In this document: positions 1-8,966 of the stretch, in pieces | Layout of the letters: the number at the start of each line of letters is the position of its first letter | Position numbering within the stretch: position 1 is the stretch's first letter | Notes under the pieces: model-generated | The model's input: only the letters and a program-made list of their open reading frames with translations | The model's database searches: none | Told to the model about the DNA's origin: nothing | Program-made: the position numbers and the translations under genes | Assembly: GCA_021796135.1 (NCBI GenBank) | Contig: JAJYOQ010000034.1 | Coordinates: 1 to 16,480, forward strand | DNA length: 16,480 bases | Reading direction: 5' to 3' | From: Bacteroidota bacterium | Lineage (GTDB): Bacteria; Bacteroidota; Ignavibacteria; Ignavibacteriales; Ignavibacteriaceae

Positions 1-67
1 TGCTAAAATTCGGCTTATAGGTCTGATTTATTTTATTGTTCTTTATAAAGTTTGCAGGAAATATTTT

Positions 68-1792
68 ATGCTGAATAAGCGATGGAAAATAAAAGAATCC
101 GGAAATGATTATTTGATAAAATCATTAACGAATTCTTTATCAATTTCAGATATTTTGGCAAACTTACTTGTACTTAGGAACATTACTAATTTTGACCAAG
201 CTAAAACTTTTTTTCGCCCCTCACTAGAAAATCTTAATAATCCTTTTTTAATGGACGGTATGGAAGCAGCTACATATCGTGTTATTCAGGCTGTATCAGA
301 AAGACAACTTATTTGTATTTATGGCGACTATGATGTCGACGGCACTTGTTCGACAGCGTTGTTATATCTGTTCTTAAAAGAACTAGGTGCAAATGTTGAA
401 TATTATATACCTAAAAGATTAACCGAAGGTTACGGAATATCAAAATCAGCAATTGACTATGTGAAATCGAAAGATACATCTCTTTTAATATCCGTAGACT
501 GCGGAATCACGGCAATTGAAGAAGCAGAATATGTCAAAGAATTAGGAATGGATTTAATTATTTGCGATCATCATCAGCCAAAAGATGAAATTCCTAATGC
601 ACTCGCGGTACTTGATCCTCTTAAACCGAATTGTAATTATCCATTTAAATTTCTTTCCGGAGCAGGTGTTGCATTCAAGCTTGCACAGGGAGTTGCCGAA
701 CGTATTGGCAAAAGAGATCTACCCCTTGCATATTTAGATCTTGTTGCTCTTGCAGGTGCGGCTGATATAGTCCCGCTCGTTGATGAGAATCGTATTTTGG
801 TAAGAGAAGGCCTTAATATTATTAATACTAATCCTCGTCCGGGTATTGTAGCTCTTATTGAAAATAGTAAAAACAAACCCGGCGCTCTAACTTCAGGGCA
901 AATAGTCTTTACAATTGCCCCTCGAATAAATGCAGTAGGAAGACTTGGAGATGCTGACCGGGCAGTGAATTTACTAATAACAAATGATAAAGATGAAGCA
1001 TACCGGTTAGCAAAAGTATTGGAATCTGAAAATTATGAGCGTAGAAAAATTGATGAAGATACACTGGATGATGCACTCGAACTTTTAGGAAGCCCAGGTG
1101 AGTTAAAAGATTGTGCCGCAATAGTTCTACATCAAGATAAATGGCATCCGGGAGTTATTGGTATTGTAGCATCCCGTCTTGTGGAAAAATATTATAGACC
1201 TACAATTATGCTTACTACAGTAGACGGTATTGCAAAGGGTTCGGCAAGAAGTATTTCAAATTTTAATATATATGAAGCTTTAAAGCAATGTGAAGATTTA
1301 TTAATTCATTATGGAGGGCACCAAGCCGCCGCAGGGTTAGCAGTAGAGCTGGAAAAGATTGATGAGTTTAAGTCTAAATTCAATCAGATAGTGCAGGATT
1401 CGATATCAAAAGAAGATTTATTACCCGAAATACACATAGACACCAGATTAAATTTTTCTGAAATTACTCCGAAATTTTTAAGAATTATTGACCAGTTTGC
1501 TCCGTTCGGTCCCGGGAATATGCGACCTGTATTTATATCTGAAGATGTTGAAGTTGTAAACACTCCCCGAATAATTAGTTCCAAGCATCTGATAATTAAT
1601 TTTCGTCAGTCGGGTTGTGATAAAATATTTGATGCAATTGGCTTTAATATGAGCGGATATTTTGATCTTGTGAATACAAATAATTCTTTTTTTGATATAG
1701 TATATAATATCGACTACAATTCATGGGAAGGTAAGAACATTCCACAGTTGAAACTTAAAGATTTAAAAATTAAAAAAAATATTAGGAGTTAA
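68..1792 (+). CDS. recJ: Single-stranded-DNA-specific 5'-3' exonuclease RecJ
   Basis: The 574-residue product has the full RecJ layout and normal family length. The DHH domain shows GDYDVDG (86-92), VDCG (143-146), DHH (167-169) and an ADIVPL segment with D233; these acidic and histidine residues form the two-metal catalytic centre in known RecJ proteins. The conserved APRINAVGR follows at 284-292, the DHHA1 domain carries GGHQAAAG (416-423), and the C-terminal OB-like part has FAPFGPGN (477-484). RecJ degrades single-stranded DNA 5' to 3' in the cytoplasm during RecF-pathway recombination, mismatch repair and fork rescue. The ATG is preceded by AGGAAA at 56-61. It is the first gene of a run with yebC, ruvC and ruvA, which fits a repair operon. 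Only 67 bp lie upstream in the window, so its promoter cannot be judged. All catalytic motifs look intact. Confidence 0.97.
   Translation: MLNKRWKIKESGNDYLIKSLTNSLSISDILANLLVLRNITNFDQAKTFFRPSLENLNNPFLMDGMEAATYRVIQAVSERQLICIYGDYDVDGTCSTALLYLFLKELGANVEYYIPKRLTEGYGISKSAIDYVKSKDTSLLISVDCGITAIEEAEYVKELGMDLIICDHHQPKDEIPNALAVLDPLKPNCNYPFKFLSGAGVAFKLAQGVAERIGKRDLPLAYLDLVALAGAADIVPLVDENRILVREGLNIINTNPRPGIVALIENSKNKPGALTSGQIVFTIAPRINAVGRLGDADRAVNLLITNDKDEAYRLAKVLESENYERRKIDEDTLDDALELLGSPGELKDCAAIVLHQDKWHPGVIGIVASRLVEKYYRPTIMLTTVDGIAKGSARSISNFNIYEALKQCEDLLIHYGGHQAAAGLAVELEKIDEFKSKFNQIVQDSISKEDLLPEIHIDTRLNFSEITPKFLRIIDQFAPFGPGNMRPVFISEDVEVVNTPRIISSKHLIINFRQSGCDKIFDAIGFNMSGYFDLVNTNNSFFDIVYNIDYNSWEGKNIPQLKLKDLKIKKNIRS
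1784..1788 (+). promoter_or_regulatory. yebC ribosome binding site inside the end of recJ
   Basis: AGGAG lies 8 nt before the yebC ATG and within the last codons of recJ (stop at 1790-1792). The 4-bp gap and buried site suggest that ribosomes finishing recJ re-initiate at yebC. Confidence 0.75.
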
Positions 1793-1796
1793 AATT

Positions 1797-2534
1797 ATGT
1801 CAGGTCATTCAAAATGGGCAACTACAAAAAGAAAGAAAGCTGCTATTGATTCTAAGCGAGGCAAGGCTTTCACAAAGATTATAAAAGAAATAACAATTGC
1901 GGCGAGGGAAGGCGGCGGTGATCCGAATGGCAATCCTCGACTTAGATTAGCAATTGATAATGCGAAAGCTGTTAATATGCCGGCGGATAATATTGAACGT
2001 GCTATAAAAAAAGCTACCGGAGAACTTGAAGGTGCAACTTATGTTGAACTTACTTATGAAGGATATGGACCTGCCGGTGTTGCTGTTATTGTAGAAGTTG
2101 CTACAGATAATAAAAACAGGACAGTTGCTGAAGTAAGACATATCTTTAGTAAGAACGGAGGCAGCATGGGCGAAGGCGGTTCGGTTGCCTGGATGTTTGA
2201 AAAGAAAGGTGTTATTACTCTTCCTAAACAAGGTAAAACCGAGGATGAGTTAATGGAAATAGTTTTAGATGCCGGAGCAGATGATCTGCAAACAGAGGAG
2301 GATTTCTTTATTATTCAAACTTCAATTGAATCATTCGAAAAAGTGCGAAAAGCTTTAGCAGATCAAAAACTTTCAGTTGAAAATGCTTCTCTTCAATGGA
2401 TTGCTAAAAATTTAATTACTGTTGCCGGAGAGAATGCTGAAAAGGTAATTAAACTAATTGAATCAATGGAAGATTGCGATGATGTGCAAAATGTTTTTAC
2501 TAATGCAGATATTGATGATTCAGCGATTAATTGA
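1797..2534 (+). CDS. yebC: YebC/PmpR family protein (TACO1-like)
   Basis: The 245-residue product begins with the family hallmark MSGHSKWATTK and continues through KRGKAFTKIIKEI, EGGGDPNGNPRLRLAI and NMPADNIERAIKKATG, followed by YEGYGPAGVAVIVE and GGSMGEGGSVAWMF. It is cytoplasmic and of normal length. Family members were long annotated as transcriptional regulators. The mitochondrial relative TACO1 activates translation of COX1, and recent work connects bacterial YebC proteins with relief of ribosome stalling, so 'transcriptional regulator' should be treated cautiously. Placement before ruvC-ruvA is a very common arrangement in bacteria and supports orthology. Translation is probably coupled to recJ through the AGGAG at 1784. 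Confidence 0.95.
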   Translation: MSGHSKWATTKRKKAAIDSKRGKAFTKIIKEITIAAREGGGDPNGNPRLRLAIDNAKAVNMPADNIERAIKKATGELEGATYVELTYEGYGPAGVAVIVEVATDNKNRTVAEVRHIFSKNGGSMGEGGSVAWMFEKKGVITLPKQGKTEDELMEIVLDAGADDLQTEEDFFIIQTSIESFEKVRKALADQKLSVENASLQWIAKNLITVAGENAEKVIKLIESMEDCDDVQNVFTNADIDDSAIN

Positions 2535-2562
2535 ATTATTGAAAGTGATTTATTTATAAAAT

Positions 2563-3099
2563 ATGGTCATACTAGGAGTTGATCCCGGAACAATTTTTAC
2601 TGGTTTTGGACTGATTAGCCAGAATAAGAATCAATTTACGCACGTTCATCATGGAGTAATCCGGCTTCATTCATCAAAATCACTAGCATTAAAGCTTGAA
2701 ATAATTTATGATGAACTTGACAAAATAATTAAGACTTATAAACCTGATGAATTTTCAATTGAAACAGCATTTTACGGAAAAAATGTTCAATCGGCAATGA
2801 AAATAGGTTATGCACGAGGAGTATCATTACTTGCAGCTGTTCATAATAAAATTCCGTCAAGTGAATACTCGCCTCGGGAAATAAAAAAATCTATTACTGG
2901 TACAGGCGCTGCTTCAAAAGAACAAATTAGTTATATGATAATTAAAATGCTTGATCTGAAAAATGAAAAATTTCGTTTTGACGAAACAGATGCCTTAGCT
3001 GTGGCTTTATGTCATGCATTTCGAATGAAAACACCATCCAAAAGAAGCAATAATTGGAAAGACTTTATTGAAGCCTTTCCGGAAAGAGTGATTAGCTGA
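2563..3099 (+). CDS. ruvC: Holliday junction resolvase RuvC
   Basis: The 178-residue product is a cytoplasmic endonuclease that cuts Holliday junctions, working with RuvAB. The start GVDPGT provides catalytic D7, SIETAFYGKN provides E67, and FDETDALAVALCH provides D140 and D143. These match the four acidic residues known from E. coli RuvC. Length is normal, with a short basic tail after the ruvC core. It lies 28 bp after yebC and 7 bp before ruvA, so it is almost surely co-transcribed with both. No good Shine-Dalgarno sequence is visible before the ATG; the start is chosen because the catalytic strand begins at residue 2. Confidence 0.97.
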   Translation: MVILGVDPGTIFTGFGLISQNKNQFTHVHHGVIRLHSSKSLALKLEIIYDELDKIIKTYKPDEFSIETAFYGKNVQSAMKIGYARGVSLLAAVHNKIPSSEYSPREIKKSITGTGAASKEQISYMIIKMLDLKNEKFRFDETDALAVALCHAFRMKTPSKRSNNWKDFIEAFPERVIS

Positions 3100-3106
3100 A
3101 TAAAAT

Positions 3107-3688
3107 ATGATTGGCTTTTTAAAAGGAAATATTATTTCGGCAAAGCCGACCAAGCTATTAGTTGATGTCGGAGGTGTCGGTTATTTGGTAAATATATCTA
3201 TCAACACTTTTGAAAAAGTTTCGGATAAGAAGTCAATTTCATTATATATCCATACATCTGTTAAGGAAGATTCAATTACATTATACGGCTTTTTTTCTGA
3301 AGGAGAAAAAGAAATGTTTGAGCTCCTTATATCAGTCAATGGTATTGGTCCCAAGATTGCTCTTAGTATTCTGTCAGGCATTAAAATCGACGATTTAAAG
3401 ATAGCAATCCAGTCTTCAGATATTTCAAGAATAATTGCAGTTCCGGGAATAGGCAGAAAGACTGCAGAAAGATTGCTGCTTGAGTTAAAAAGTAAAGTGG
3501 ATCAGGTTAGCGAGGATGGAGGTGCAAAATTATCTTTTACCATTAAACAGGAAGCAGTTGCTGCACTTTCAACTCTGGGTTATAATGCAAAAACTGCAGA
3601 TAATACAGTAAGGGAAGTATTATCATCTAAACCAAATGCAACTCTTGAAGAACTAATAAAAAATTCACTTAGTATTTTGAATAAATAA
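3107..3688 (+). CDS. ruvA: Holliday junction branch migration protein RuvA
   Basis: The 193-residue product is the junction-binding tetramer subunit of the RuvAB branch-migration motor. Domain I is an OB fold opening with MIGFLKGNI and including GGVGYLV (22-28). Domain II has two helix-hairpin-helix motifs, VNGIGPKIALSILS (about 77-90) and VPGIGRKTAERLLLELK (112-128). Domain III (about 146-193) is the RuvB-contacting C-terminal domain, with EAVAALSTLGY. ruvB is not in this window: the next gene is convergent, so ruvB must be elsewhere in the genome. It is the last gene of the recJ-yebC-ruvC-ruvA run, and its stop is only 16 bp from the end of the facing gene. Confidence 0.97.
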   Translation: MIGFLKGNIISAKPTKLLVDVGGVGYLVNISINTFEKVSDKKSISLYIHTSVKEDSITLYGFFSEGEKEMFELLISVNGIGPKIALSILSGIKIDDLKIAIQSSDISRIIAVPGIGRKTAERLLLELKSKVDQVSEDGGAKLSFTIKQEAVAALSTLGYNAKTADNTVREVLSSKPNATLEELIKNSLSILNK

Positions 3689-3704
3689 TTCTAAAAATAA
3701 AAGT

Positions 3705-4361
3705 TTAAATAACTTTACAGTTTAGTTCCAAAACATTTCCGATTGAAGCCGTCAGCACATCGCCTTGAACTACTCTTCCAACCCCTGCCGGGGTACCGGT
3801 AAAAATTATATCACCTTTTTCAATAGTCATCAGTGATGAAATATACTCAACTATTTCAACGGGCTTAAATAACATTTTATTCAATTTTTCTTTTTGGCGA
3901 ATTTTATTGTTTACAGTAAGGGTAATTTCTTCATCTAAAGTCAAATTATAATCTTTTTTAAGAATAAATTCAGAAATAACCGCTGAGGTATCAAAGCACT
4001 TCGCAACAGTCCAAGGATCTCCTTTTCCCCGAGCTTCATTTTGTAAGTCACGAAGAGTCATATCTAGTCCTAATCCATACCCAATTATAGCTTCTTCGGA
4101 ATTTTTAATATCGGCATCTTTAATATCCTTACCTATTAAAAGTAAGAGTTCAACTTCATGATGCAGATTATCTGAAAACTTGGGATGAATAATTTCCCCG
4201 CCTGAATAAATAATCGAAGAAGCAGGTTTAATGAATACTACAGGTTTATTGGGAACCTCATTGCCAAGTTCTTTAGCATGATCAGCGTAATTACGTCCAA
4301 CGCAGATCATTTTACCGACTTCAATTTTCGTATTAGTGTTTTTAATTATTATTGTTTTCAT
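3705..4361 (-). CDS. Fumarylacetoacetate hydrolase (FAH) family enzyme, FAHD1/YcgM-like
   Basis: The 218-residue product is a single FAH domain, the size of the short FAHD1/YcgM subgroup. MICVGRNYADHAKELGN (18-34) is the substrate-lid region of that subgroup. HHEVELLLLIG supplies metal ligands E69 and E71, GLDMTLRDLQ supplies D100, and FTGTPAGVG (187-195) is the C-terminal signature. Known relatives act on acylpyruvates or decarboxylate oxaloacetate using Mg2+ or Mn2+. The substrate cannot be read from the sequence, and neighbouring genes do not form a recognisable catabolic pathway. The first ATG is used; M18 is a later in-frame alternative but would remove a beta strand. The gene converges on ruvA and may be read from its own promoter, since 83 bp separate it from the gene upstream. 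Confidence 0.92.
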   Translation of the reverse strand: MKTIIIKNTNTKIEVGKMICVGRNYADHAKELGNEVPNKPVVFIKPASSIIYSGGEIIHPKFSDNLHHEVELLLLIGKDIKDADIKNSEEAIIGYGLGLDMTLRDLQNEARGKGDPWTVAKCFDTSAVISEFILKKDYNLTLDEEITLTVNNKIRQKEKLNKMLFKPVEIVEYISSLMTIEKGDIIFTGTPAGVGRVVQGDVLTASIGNVLELNCKVI

Positions 4362-4444
4362 TTGAAATTCATAATTATGAAATGATTAGTATTTATTACT
4401 CAAATCTAACTAATAAATTATTAACTTTTAATTAATAAAATTTC

Positions 4445-5701
4445 TTAAGTTTTTTGTTTCTTGGGTCTGGCAGCCGGGAATAAAATATTATTTAAAATAA
4501 GTCTATATCCCGGAGAATTTTTATGCAGGGATAAATCAGTAGGCGGGTCGCCTACAAGGTGTTCGTAAGCTTCAGGATCATGACCTCCGTAAAACGTAAA
4601 TGTACCCCGCCCAAAATTTCCATGAATATATTTAACCTGTCCTAGTCCCGGTCTCTCGCCCAGGATAATTACAGATTTTTTAATCAATGATTTTCTAAAC
4701 ATTGTGGTTTGTCCCATAAAACCGTGTATAACATTAACATGATCCTGAACCAGCATAGAAGAAACCGGATCGTACTTAGCAGAGAAATCAAAAAGGGTAA
4801 AATAATCATTGTCTCTACTGCCGACTTCATCCGGTCTTATATTTATGTCGCTAAAAGAATACACATAGGGGTTCATTTCCAATTTAAAATTTGTAAATGC
4901 CAAAGTGTTAGAATAATCAAGTTTACTTTGAGCATCGGGATCGGCAGGATCTCCGTCGAACATTTGGGCACAAATATCAGTGTGTTCTGCTGCTAAGGCA
5001 ATATCAAAAGTATCGGTTGCTGAGCACATAGCAAACAGAAATCCGCCCTTTCCGACATAATCTTTAATATCCTGAGCTACAGTTTTCATCATATCGGAAA
5101 CTTTTTTAAAACCGTTTTTCTTTGCATCGTTTTCATATTGAATTTGATTATCAATATACCACTGAGCATTGCTGAAACTTGCATAAAACTTTCCATATTG
5201 ACCAGTGAAATCTTCATGATGCAGGTGAAGCCAATCATATTTAGACAGATCACCTCTTAGGATTTCATCGTTCCATATTTTTGTATAAGGAATTTTAGCA
5301 TAATCAAGTACCATAGTAACCGCATCATCCCATGGTTGAAAACTGGGTGGAACGTAAACAGCAATTTTGGGTGCTTTCTCTAAACGAACGACATTCATAT
5401 TATTGTTTGGGCTTTGTACAATTGAATAAATGTCAGCAACTTCCTGAATTGAAAGCTTATCAAAGGCAACTCCCTCAATCAAACATTCTTTAGCAATATC
5501 TTCAGAATAATCTATCAAAAATGAACCGCCTCGGTAATTTAAAAGCCAATCAGCTTTAGCACCTTTTTCCAGAGCATTGTAAGTAATACCATATGCTCTA
5601 AGGTGATCTGTTTGTTTTAAGTCCATATAGATTAAAATCTTAGATTGGGCAAAGCTTATAAAGGGAAACAAAAGGGTTAACAGAAGGATTTTTCTAAACA
5701 T
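4445..5701 (-). CDS. Secreted class I amidotransferase-like protein of the FCB 'asparagine synthetase B-like' family
   Basis: The 418-residue product starts with a clear signal peptide: a short basic start, a hydrophobic run, and likely cleavage near FAQ-SK at about residue 19. It should therefore act outside the cytoplasm. Landmarks are MDLKQTDHLRAYG (26-38), DWLLNYRGGSF (51-61), HLHHEDFTGQYGKF (159-172), GGFLFAMCSATDTFD (219-233), YGGHDPEAYEHLVGDPPTD (371-389) and SPGYRLILNNILFPAARPK (396-414). From memory, close relatives in Bacteroidota and Ignavibacteria carry the database name 'asparagine synthetase B'. The protein shows neither the N-terminal Cys nucleophile nor the ATP-binding synthetase domain of true AsnB. 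Its alternating strands with Cys226 after a hydrophobic strand resemble the nucleophile elbow of a class I glutamine amidotransferase-like fold, but that is inference. It follows clpX across a terminator. Function unknown. Confidence 0.85.
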   Translation of the reverse strand: MFRKILLLTLLFPFISFAQSKILIYMDLKQTDHLRAYGITYNALEKGAKADWLLNYRGGSFLIDYSEDIAKECLIEGVAFDKLSIQEVADIYSIVQSPNNNMNVVRLEKAPKIAVYVPPSFQPWDDAVTMVLDYAKIPYTKIWNDEILRGDLSKYDWLHLHHEDFTGQYGKFYASFSNAQWYIDNQIQYENDAKKNGFKKVSDMMKTVAQDIKDYVGKGGFLFAMCSATDTFDIALAAEHTDICAQMFDGDPADPDAQSKLDYSNTLAFTNFKLEMNPYVYSFSDINIRPDEVGSRDNDYFTLFDFSAKYDPVSSMLVQDHVNVIHGFMGQTTMFRKSLIKKSVIILGERPGLGQVKYIHGNFGRGTFTFYGGHDPEAYEHLVGDPPTDLSLHKNSPGYRLILNNILFPAARPKKQKT

Positions 5702-5721
5702 CTTTTTCCATAACGAATAAG

Positions 5722-5747
5722 AAATAAAAAGCGATCATAAAGATCGC
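5722..5747 (-). terminator. Rho-independent terminator after clpX
   Basis: On the minus strand a perfect 6-bp stem GCGATC/GATCGC (5747-5731) with a 5-nt loop is followed immediately by TTTTTATTT. It lies 27 bp after the clpX stop and before the next minus-strand gene, so it should end the TPR-clpX transcript. Confidence 0.75.
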
Positions 5748-5773
5748 AAGTCAAATAAATCAGAGATATAGTT

Positions 5774-7027
5774 TTAGGCAGATTTTCTATCAGCTTCGAT
5801 GTAAATAGGTTCCGCTCCATTTTCTATTACATCTTTAGTAATAATACATTTTTCAATATTATCCTTAGTAGGTATCTCATACATAATTTCCAGCATAAAA
5901 TCTTCAACAATTGAACGTAAAGCACGCGCACCGGTTTTTCTTTCCATTGCTTTGCCTACTATAGAGTTTATTGCAAATGGATCAAATTCGAGCTCAATAC
6001 CTTCTATCATAAATAATTTTTTGTATTGTTTTAAGATTGCATTTTTTGGTTCAGTTAAAATACTTCTAAATGCTTCTTCCGATAATGATTGCAAAGGAGC
6101 AATTACCGGGATTCTTCCAATTAATTCCGGAATTAGTCCATATCTAAGTAAATCTTCAGGTAAAATACTTTTCAGTAAATCTTCTTCTGCGTTTTTTTCT
6201 TTTAATGCTTTTGAAGAAAATCCCATTCGATTTTTATTAATACGAGTTGCAATAATTTTATCGATTCCGTCGAAAGCTCCGCCGACAATAAATAATATAT
6301 TTTTTGTATTAACATTAATTAAGCTTTGTTCGGGATGTTTTCTTCCTCCTTTTGGCGGGACTCCGGCTATAGTTCCTTCAAGAATTTTTAATAAAGCTTG
6401 CTGTACTCCTTCTCCGGAGACATCTCTTGTTATTGAGGCGCTTTCACTTTTCCTTGCAATCTTATCGATCTCATCTATGTAAACAATCCCTTTTTGAGCT
6501 CTTTCTAAATTATAATCAGCAGCCTGAAGAAGATGAACTAAAACAGTTTCTACATCATCTCCTACGTATCCGGCTTCAGTTAAAGTTGTTGCATCCGCAA
6601 TAGCAAAAGGGACATCCAAAATTTTGGCAAGAGTTTGTGCTAATAGAGTTTTTCCAACACCTGTAGGACCAATTAACAATATATTACTTTTTTCTATTTC
6701 AACATCGTCAAGTTCAAAAAATGAAGAGCGTGAGTTTATCCTTTTGTAATGGTTATAAACAGCAACCGCTAAGACTTTCTTTGCTTTGTCCTGTCCGATT
6801 ACATATTCGTCCAGAGTTTTTTTAATTGAAGCCGGAGTATGTATAATGGGATTTTTTGTTTTACCGTTGTTATATGCCGCTAAATTATTTTTTAGAATAT
6901 CAACACTGCTTCCGATGCAAATATCACAGATATAAACATCCGGTCCAGCAATCATGCTGCCGACTTCACTGCCATCTCTTCCGCAAAATGAACATTTTAC
7001 AATTTTTTGGTTTTGTTTTTTACCCAT
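5774..7027 (-). CDS. clpX: ATP-dependent Clp protease ATP-binding subunit ClpX
   Basis: The 417-residue product is the AAA+ unfoldase that feeds substrates to ClpP. It has the N-terminal zinc-binding domain with C12, C15, C34 and C37, Walker A GPTGVGKT (120-127), the pore-loop GYVG (153-156), Walker [10 protein letters not shown] (181-189, with D185 and E186), a GRIP segment containing R305, and sensor-2 GAR (366-368). The loop that docks into ClpP, usually IGF, reads MGF here (268-270). Length is normal. Its ATG lies inside the last codons of the upstream TPR gene (8-bp overlap), so translation is probably coupled. No clpP or tig lies next to it in this window, unlike the common tig-clpP-clpX layout. 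A hairpin terminator follows. Confidence 0.97.
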   Translation of the reverse strand: MGKKQNQKIVKCSFCGRDGSEVGSMIAGPDVYICDICIGSSVDILKNNLAAYNNGKTKNPIIHTPASIKKTLDEYVIGQDKAKKVLAVAVYNHYKRINSRSSFFELDDVEIEKSNILLIGPTGVGKTLLAQTLAKILDVPFAIADATTLTEAGYVGDDVETVLVHLLQAADYNLERAQKGIVYIDEIDKIARKSESASITRDVSGEGVQQALLKILEGTIAGVPPKGGRKHPEQSLINVNTKNILFIVGGAFDGIDKIIATRINKNRMGFSSKALKEKNAEEDLLKSILPEDLLRYGLIPELIGRIPVIAPLQSLSEEAFRSILTEPKNAILKQYKKLFMIEGIELEFDPFAINSIVGKAMERKTGARALRSIVEDFMLEIMYEIPTKDNIEKCIITKDVIENGAEPIYIEADRKSA

Positions 7028-8867
7028 TATTTACACTGTCCTTTAATTTTAATATTTCGGTTCTTGCATCTTCAAGATATAACGAATTAGGAAAATTAGC
7101 AAGCAAATTTTCGTAGCTTTCTACTGCCTTCTTAAAATCGATTTTTCCAAATTGATAAACTTTTCCTAGTAAATATAATGCTTTATCGGCATAAATATTA
7201 TTCTCTTTTTCGTTTCCTATCTTATTAAGCTGAACTATAGCACTATCAATCCTATCAAGAGCTAAATCCATTTCAGCAACTCTTAATTCCGCAAGATTTT
7301 GAAGAATAAATTTCTTTGAGTCCTTCGAAACTTCTATGTACTTTTGAAGAGCGTCATTATATTTTTGCTGATCTGTAAGGAATTCTGCATCGGCAAAAGT
7401 TGAAAGGTTAGACGAATCATTTACTGATGTGTTCATTAACAATGATAACTCCAAAGCGTCATTTGCTGAACTATTATTAGGATTGGAGGTCAAAATCTCT
7501 AAATATTTCTTAGCTTCATTATTATCGTTTTGATAAAAACTAATCCGTGCTAACTCATAAGTAGCGAAATTCCTTTTCTCTTCAGGATATTTTTCTGTTG
7601 TTTCAATGTATTTAAAATATTTAGCAGAAGAATTTAAATCTCCTTTTAAAAGATAAGCTTTTCCTAAATCTTCATAAGCTTGAGCGGCATTTTCGGAAAG
7701 GGCGGCATCATTAATCAATTGCTTAAAGAGACTTAAGGCACCGTTAAAATCATCCGAATAATTTAATTTTAATTCTCCGATTTTGAGTAATGCTTCATTG
7801 GCGGCATCGGAATGCGGGTAATCTTTTACAATTTCAGAATATGCATCAATTACTTTATTGACGTTTGCTAAATTACCTTCTACAGTAATGGAATAAGGTT
7901 TCCAAGATTTCTTAGCTAGGTTTTCGTTTTCAAAAATTGCTTCCAAAGTTTCTGCATATTGAAGTCTTGCATATATAATAATCGGTGAGTCCGGATATTT
8001 GCCAATTATGTCTTTTAATACTTTCTCTGTGGTGATATAGATTTTTTCACCAAATAAAAATTTAGAAAAACTGAAGAGTTCAGCTCCATTTGCATTTTGA
8101 AATTGATCAATTTCTTTATAAAGATCGTATGCATTATCATATTCCTTAGCTTGGATGTAAAGACGAGCTAAAAGAAATTTAAAGCTAATTTGATCATTTT
8201 TATTATAAGTTTTTACCACTTTGATAGTCTGGACTAACGCATCGGGTTTTTGAGTATAGTTTAAAATTTTTGTTTCAACGGCAGAAAGTTGATTTGGATC
8301 CCTCAAAATTATCATACAATATTGTTCTGCCGCTTCTTTAAAACGCATTGTAATTGTGAATAAGTTTGCAAGGTCAAAAGCAAAGTATTGTGGATTTCTA
8401 GATATTGCTTCGCCGCGCTTAAAATAATCAATTGCCTTATCGAAAGCCCTTAACTGAAGGGCATAATTTCCGATAATTCTGTAATTCACCTCATTTTGGG
8501 GAAATGTTTTTAAAGCTTTATCCCATATTTGAAATGTAAGGTTATCATTTCCCTTATAGTAATAAGTAGTACCGAGTAATCCGATTAAATTAATATCTTT
8601 AACTGAATTATTTATTCTTTCTTCAATTATTGCAATAGATGCATCATATTTCTTTAGTTGAATATACAACTGATTTAAAGTTTGAAAATACTCGTAATTA
8701 CTTTTTTGGTCATTGTATAATTTTTCCATTATTGGCAAAGCTTTTTCTAATTGGCCGGATTGAATATAGCTTTGAGCGAGCATAAATTGATTATTTAATT
8801 CATCAAAGTTTTGGGCTAAAAGAATTGAAGAAACAAAAACGAGTATTATTGATAATTTTTTAATCAT
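7020..8867 (-). CDS. Secreted tetratricopeptide repeat (TPR) protein, co-transcribed with clpX
   Basis: The 615-residue product opens with a signal peptide (about 1-18, ending SSILLAQ). No lipobox cysteine is present, so it is predicted to be periplasmic or otherwise exported and soluble. The remainder is built of degenerate TPR-type helical hairpins. Recognisable repeat units fall at about 30-50, 65-80, 97-117, 130-150, 232-250, 356-384, 397-420, 435-458 and 563-591. Typical repeat anchors include [17 protein letters not shown] and [19 protein letters not shown]. The last part resembles the YbgF/BamD style of TPR found in envelope assembly factors. TPR domains bind protein partners; no enzyme domain is visible. 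It overlaps clpX by 8 bp and has a strong promoter box just upstream. I do not recognise a named family. Confidence 0.88.
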   Translation of the reverse strand: MIKKLSIILVFVSSILLAQNFDELNNQFMLAQSYIQSGQLEKALPIMEKLYNDQKSNYEYFQTLNQLYIQLKKYDASIAIIEERINNSVKDINLIGLLGTTYYYKGNDNLTFQIWDKALKTFPQNEVNYRIIGNYALQLRAFDKAIDYFKRGEAISRNPQYFAFDLANLFTITMRFKEAAEQYCMIILRDPNQLSAVETKILNYTQKPDALVQTIKVVKTYNKNDQISFKFLLARLYIQAKEYDNAYDLYKEIDQFQNANGAELFSFSKFLFGEKIYITTEKVLKDIIGKYPDSPIIIYARLQYAETLEAIFENENLAKKSWKPYSITVEGNLANVNKVIDAYSEIVKDYPHSDAANEALLKIGELKLNYSDDFNGALSLFKQLINDAALSENAAQAYEDLGKAYLLKGDLNSSAKYFKYIETTEKYPEEKRNFATYELARISFYQNDNNEAKKYLEILTSNPNNSSANDALELSLLMNTSVNDSSNLSTFADAEFLTDQQKYNDALQKYIEVSKDSKKFILQNLAELRVAEMDLALDRIDSAIVQLNKIGNEKENNIYADKALYLLGKVYQFGKIDFKKAVESYENLLANFPNSLYLEDARTEILKLKDSVNNG

Positions 8868-8874
8868 ATAGCTT

Positions 8875-8904
8875 CAAAAATAGTAATTTAAGAGGTTCTT
8901 TCAA
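8875..8904 (-). promoter_or_regulatory. FCB-type promoter of the TPR-clpX operon
   Basis: Reading the minus strand, TTG (8904-8902), a 19-bp spacer and TATTTTTG (8882-8875) match the Bacteroidota-type promoter consensus (TTTG, about 19 bp, TAnnTTTG) with a perfect -7 box. The -7 box ends only 7 nt before the ATG at 8867, which would give a leaderless or nearly leaderless transcript. No Shine-Dalgarno sequence is visible. Confidence 0.55.
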
Positions 8905-8924
8905 GGCAGGAAAATATTTACCCC

Positions 8925-8957
8925 AAAAATTGGCGGAGGTAATTTTTTACCCCCGCC
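8925..8957 (-). terminator. Rho-independent terminator after the CxxCH barrel gene
   Basis: GGCGGAGGTAA (8932-8942) and TTACCCCCGCC (8947-8957) form an 11-bp stem with one mismatch and a TTTT/AAAA loop. On the minus strand it is followed by AATTTTT and sits 9 bp after the stop codon of the upstream minus-strand gene. It separates that gene from the TPR-clpX promoter. Confidence 0.8.
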
Positions 8958-8966
8958 TTTTAAGAA

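Noticed and set aside
1947..2231. Minus-strand ORF opposite yebC as a possible small gene.
   Set aside because: It lies entirely in antisense to conserved yebC codons and has no supporting signals.
3700..3716. AAAGTT/AACTTT inverted repeat between convergent ruvA and the FAH-family gene, considered as a bidirectional terminator.
   Set aside because: Only a 6-bp stem with a single G-C pair and no T run; it also overlaps the stop codon of the facing gene. Too weak to call.
5952..6482. Long plus-strand ORF (176 codons) opposite clpX.
   Set aside because: It is the antisense of a fully conserved clpX coding region, has no ribosome binding site, and shows no recognisable protein features.
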